The notes under the pieces were generated by a model, which worked only from the letters and a program-made list of their open reading frames with translations, did no database searches and was not told the origin of the DNA. The position numbers and the translations under genes are program-made. A DNA stretch of 7,529 nucleotides from Pseudomonadota bacterium (GTDB taxonomy: Bacteria; Pseudomonadota; Alphaproteobacteria; Rhizobiales; Xanthobacteraceae), in NCBI GenBank assembly GCA_023391175.1, contig JAEWBL010000273.1, positions 1 to 7,529 of the forward strand. The letters run 5' to 3'. This document shows positions 6,327-7,529 of this stretch, one piece after another; positions within the stretch are counted from its first letter, which is position 1, and each line of letters starts with the position of its first letter.

Positions 6327-6887
6327 ATGCGCGAGCCGAGCGACGAGGATCTCATGTCGGCCATCGCCGCCGGTGATGAAGCCGCGTTCCGCGCGCTCTG
6401 CCAGCGCTATGCGGTGCGGGCCGTCGCCTTTGCCCGGCGCTTCGTGGGCAACGGCAGCGATGCGGAGGACATTGCCCAGGAGGCTTTGCTCAGGGTCTGG
6501 CGCGCGGCGCCCCGCTGGCGGCCGGACGCCGCCTTCGGTACCTGGTTCTACCGCATCGTCATCAACCTGTGCCTCAATGCCCGCCGCCGCCTGCCGTTCC
6601 TCGGCCTCGATTCCGCCGGCGAGCGGGCCGATCCCGCGCCGGATGCGCTTGCCGGCCTCGAGCGGCAGGAGGAGGATCGGGCCGTGCTGGCTGCAGTGGC
6701 CGCGTTGCCGGAGCGCCAGCGCGTCGCCGTTCTGCTTACTTACTGGGAGGGGTTCTCCAACGCGCAAGCCGCGGAGATTCTCGGCACTTCGGTTTCCGGC
6801 GTGGAGACGCTGCTCGTCCGCGCCCGGCGCAGCCTTCGGGTGAGCCTCGGTGCCTTGCAAGATGAAGGACAGGGCGATGACACGTGA
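6327..6887 (+). CDS. ECF-family RNA polymerase sigma factor
   Basis: 186 residues with the two-domain ECF plan. Region 2 spans about 18-88, including DAEDIAQEALLRVWRAAPRW (45-64), which contacts core polymerase, and AFGTWFYRIVINLCLNARRR (69-88), which melts and reads the -10 element. After a linker (89-116) comes region 4 (117-172), with ALPERQRVAVLLTYWEGFSNAQAAEIL and a helix-turn-helix ending ETLLVRARRSLR that reads the -35 element. ATG 6327 was chosen because MREPSDEDLMSAI starts where ECF proteins usually do, though its ribosome binding site is weak. In-frame alternatives are ATG 6279 (+16 residues) and ATG 6354 (-9, preceded by GAGGA). The stop overlaps the next gene by 11 bases. The next two genes look like an anti-sigma factor and a periplasmic sensor, implying release in response to an envelope or metal signal. 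It is divergent from the pump operon. Confidence 0.92.
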   Translation: MREPSDEDLMSAIAAGDEAAFRALCQRYAVRAVAFARRFVGNGSDAEDIAQEALLRVWRAAPRWRPDAAFGTWFYRIVINLCLNARRRLPFLGLDSAGERADPAPDALAGLERQEEDRAVLAAVAALPERQRVAVLLTYWEGFSNAQAAEILGTSVSGVETLLVRARRSLRVSLGALQDEGQGDDT

Positions 6888-7347
6888 CGATTTCGAGCGT
6901 TTCCTGATCCGCCACGGCACGGATGTCGCGCTGTGGCCGCAGGCTCCCCGCATCGCCGCCGAGGCGCTGCTTGCAAAGGATGCGGCGGCGCGGGCGCTGC
7001 TCGCGGAGGAAATCGCGCTGGAGCGGCGCCTTAGTGGTGCGGCGCGCCTCACGACCGAGGCGGATACGAGGCCGGCGCACCGTGTGACGCGCGCGCTTTC
7101 CAATGCGCCGCTGCCGCGCCAGTCGCGTCGCCACCCGGTGCTGTGGCTGCCGGACTGGCTCATCGCCCTTGATCTGAGGCCGGCGTGGCCGAGCATCGCG
7201 GCGCTCGCCGGCATGGCCCTGCTTGGCTTCATGGTGGGATCGAGCGACACGCTGGTCGGCATCGGCTCCGGCGCGCGGGCGGGCGCGACGACCGACGTCA
7301 GCGCGGTGGTGTTCGAGCCGGGACCGATCGGCGAGGGCGTGCTGTGA
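6877..7347 (+). CDS. probable anti-sigma factor, one-TM protein
   Basis: 156 residues. The N-terminal part (about 1-58) is helical and charged, opening TRDDFERFLIRHGTDVALWPQ and continuing through Ala/Leu/Glu-rich helices. One hydrophobic segment (about 105-122) would span the inner membrane, leaving a short, mostly polar periplasmic tail. I recognise the N-terminal pattern from uncharacterised proteins encoded after alphaproteobacterial ECF sigma genes; there is no clear zinc-type HxxxCxxC motif. ATG 6877 follows GAAGGACAGG (6864-6873), lies inside the sigma gene and overlaps it by 11 bases, which suggests translational coupling and roughly matched amounts. GTG 6850 and ATG 6862 are in-frame alternatives with poorer sites. 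Binding the sigma factor at the membrane, as CnrY does, is inferred from position and topology, not from a recognised domain. Confidence 0.7.
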   Translation: MTRDDFERFLIRHGTDVALWPQAPRIAAEALLAKDAAARALLAEEIALERRLSGAARLTTEADTRPAHRVTRALSNAPLPRQSRRHPVLWLPDWLIALDLRPAWPSIAALAGMALLGFMVGSSDTLVGIGSGARAGATTDVSAVVFEPGPIGEGVL

Positions 7348-7529
7348 GCGCCGGGTCGAGCCCCAACCTGAGCTCCACGTCCGGCTTCTCGGGCCTCGCC
7401 TCCGCGCCGCGGCGCCTGCTGATCGCCTCCCTCGCGCTCAACCTCTTCTTCGTGGGCGTTGCTCTGGCGTTGGCGATGCGCGGGCCGCACAAGGCCGCCG
7501 TCTTCGTGCCGCCGGCCAGTGTGGAGGAC
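7344..7529 (+). CDS. periplasmic heavy-metal sensor-like protein, N-terminus (3' partial)
   Basis: GTG 7344 overlaps the TGA of the preceding gene (7345-7347) as GTGA and has GAGGG (7333-7337) 6 bases upstream. The 62 visible residues begin with a Ser/Gly-rich stretch, then PRRLLIASLALNLFFVGVALALAMRGP (about 22-48), a single membrane anchor of the kind that opens alphaproteobacterial Metal_resist / CnrX-like proteins. The periplasmic helical-hairpin domain that would confirm the family lies beyond the window. Position after an ECF sigma factor and a one-TM protein matches the H-Y-X components of Cnr-type systems, in which the X protein senses metal or envelope state and modulates the anti-sigma factor. 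The family call rests on the anchor sequence and context. Confidence 0.65.
   Translation, partial: MSAGSSPNLSSTSGFSGLASAPRRLLIASLALNLFFVGVALALAMRGPHKAAVFVPPASVED

Noticed and set aside
6271..6843. ATG 6271 frame with a good ribosome binding site
   Set aside because: It translates to Arg/Pro/Ser-rich sequence across the ECF gene without any domain, so it is treated as a chance frame; the ribosome binding site itself is reported as a start-site puzzle.
6234..7490. Long minus-strand open frame opposite the ECF cassette
   Set aside because: Its product is Arg/Ala/Pro-rich with no recognisable domain and is explained as the antisense shadow of three recognisable overlapping genes in GC-rich DNA.

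Overview
The window is GC-rich DNA with tightly packed genes, GTG starts and 4-base gene overlaps. Its protein families (a YhaN-like ATPase with a CR in the sensor loop, an ECF sigma / small membrane protein / Metal_resist cassette, an MdtABC-like pump) suggest an alphaproteobacterium, most likely of the Hyphomicrobiales. That placement is inferred from family resemblance and composition, not from a search.

Layout. Bases 1-222 are the 3' end of an SMC/YhaN-like ATPase gene on the + strand. After a 122-base gap containing a possible 23-codon leader ORF comes a FUSC-family membrane protein (345-1367, +). It converges, with only 6 bases between the stop codons, on a minus-strand operon. In transcription order that operon is an RND periplasmic adaptor (6049-4883), an RND inner-membrane permease of the MdtB/MdtC type (4886-1749, ATGA overlap with the adaptor) and a small antibiotic-biosynthesis-monooxygenase-like protein (1673-1374). 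A strong 19-pair hairpin separates the permease from the last gene and covers that gene's ribosome binding site. Divergent from the operon, across a 277-base intergenic region, is a + strand cassette: an ECF sigma factor (6327-6887), a one-TM protein that is probably its anti-sigma factor (6877-7347), and the start of a periplasmic metal-sensor-like protein (7344 to the window end). These three genes overlap one another.

How it fits together. Adaptor and permease form a proton-driven efflux pump that would need an outer-membrane channel encoded elsewhere. The permease carries the Asp-Asp and Lys of the proton relay and looks drug-type (HAE1), not heavy-metal-type. The divergent cassette has the architecture of Cnr-type envelope/metal signalling, so it may control the pump, but no ECF promoter could be matched by eye. 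The divergent region has notable dyad symmetry: an 11-bp inverted repeat enclosing a TCAC-N6-GTGA dyad on almost the same centre, plus an 8-bp hairpin in the adaptor leader.

No RNA genes, insertion sequences, CRISPR arrays or phage genes are visible, and no gap without a gene exceeds 300 bases. The genes belong to known families. The less ordinary material is in the intergenic and leader structures.
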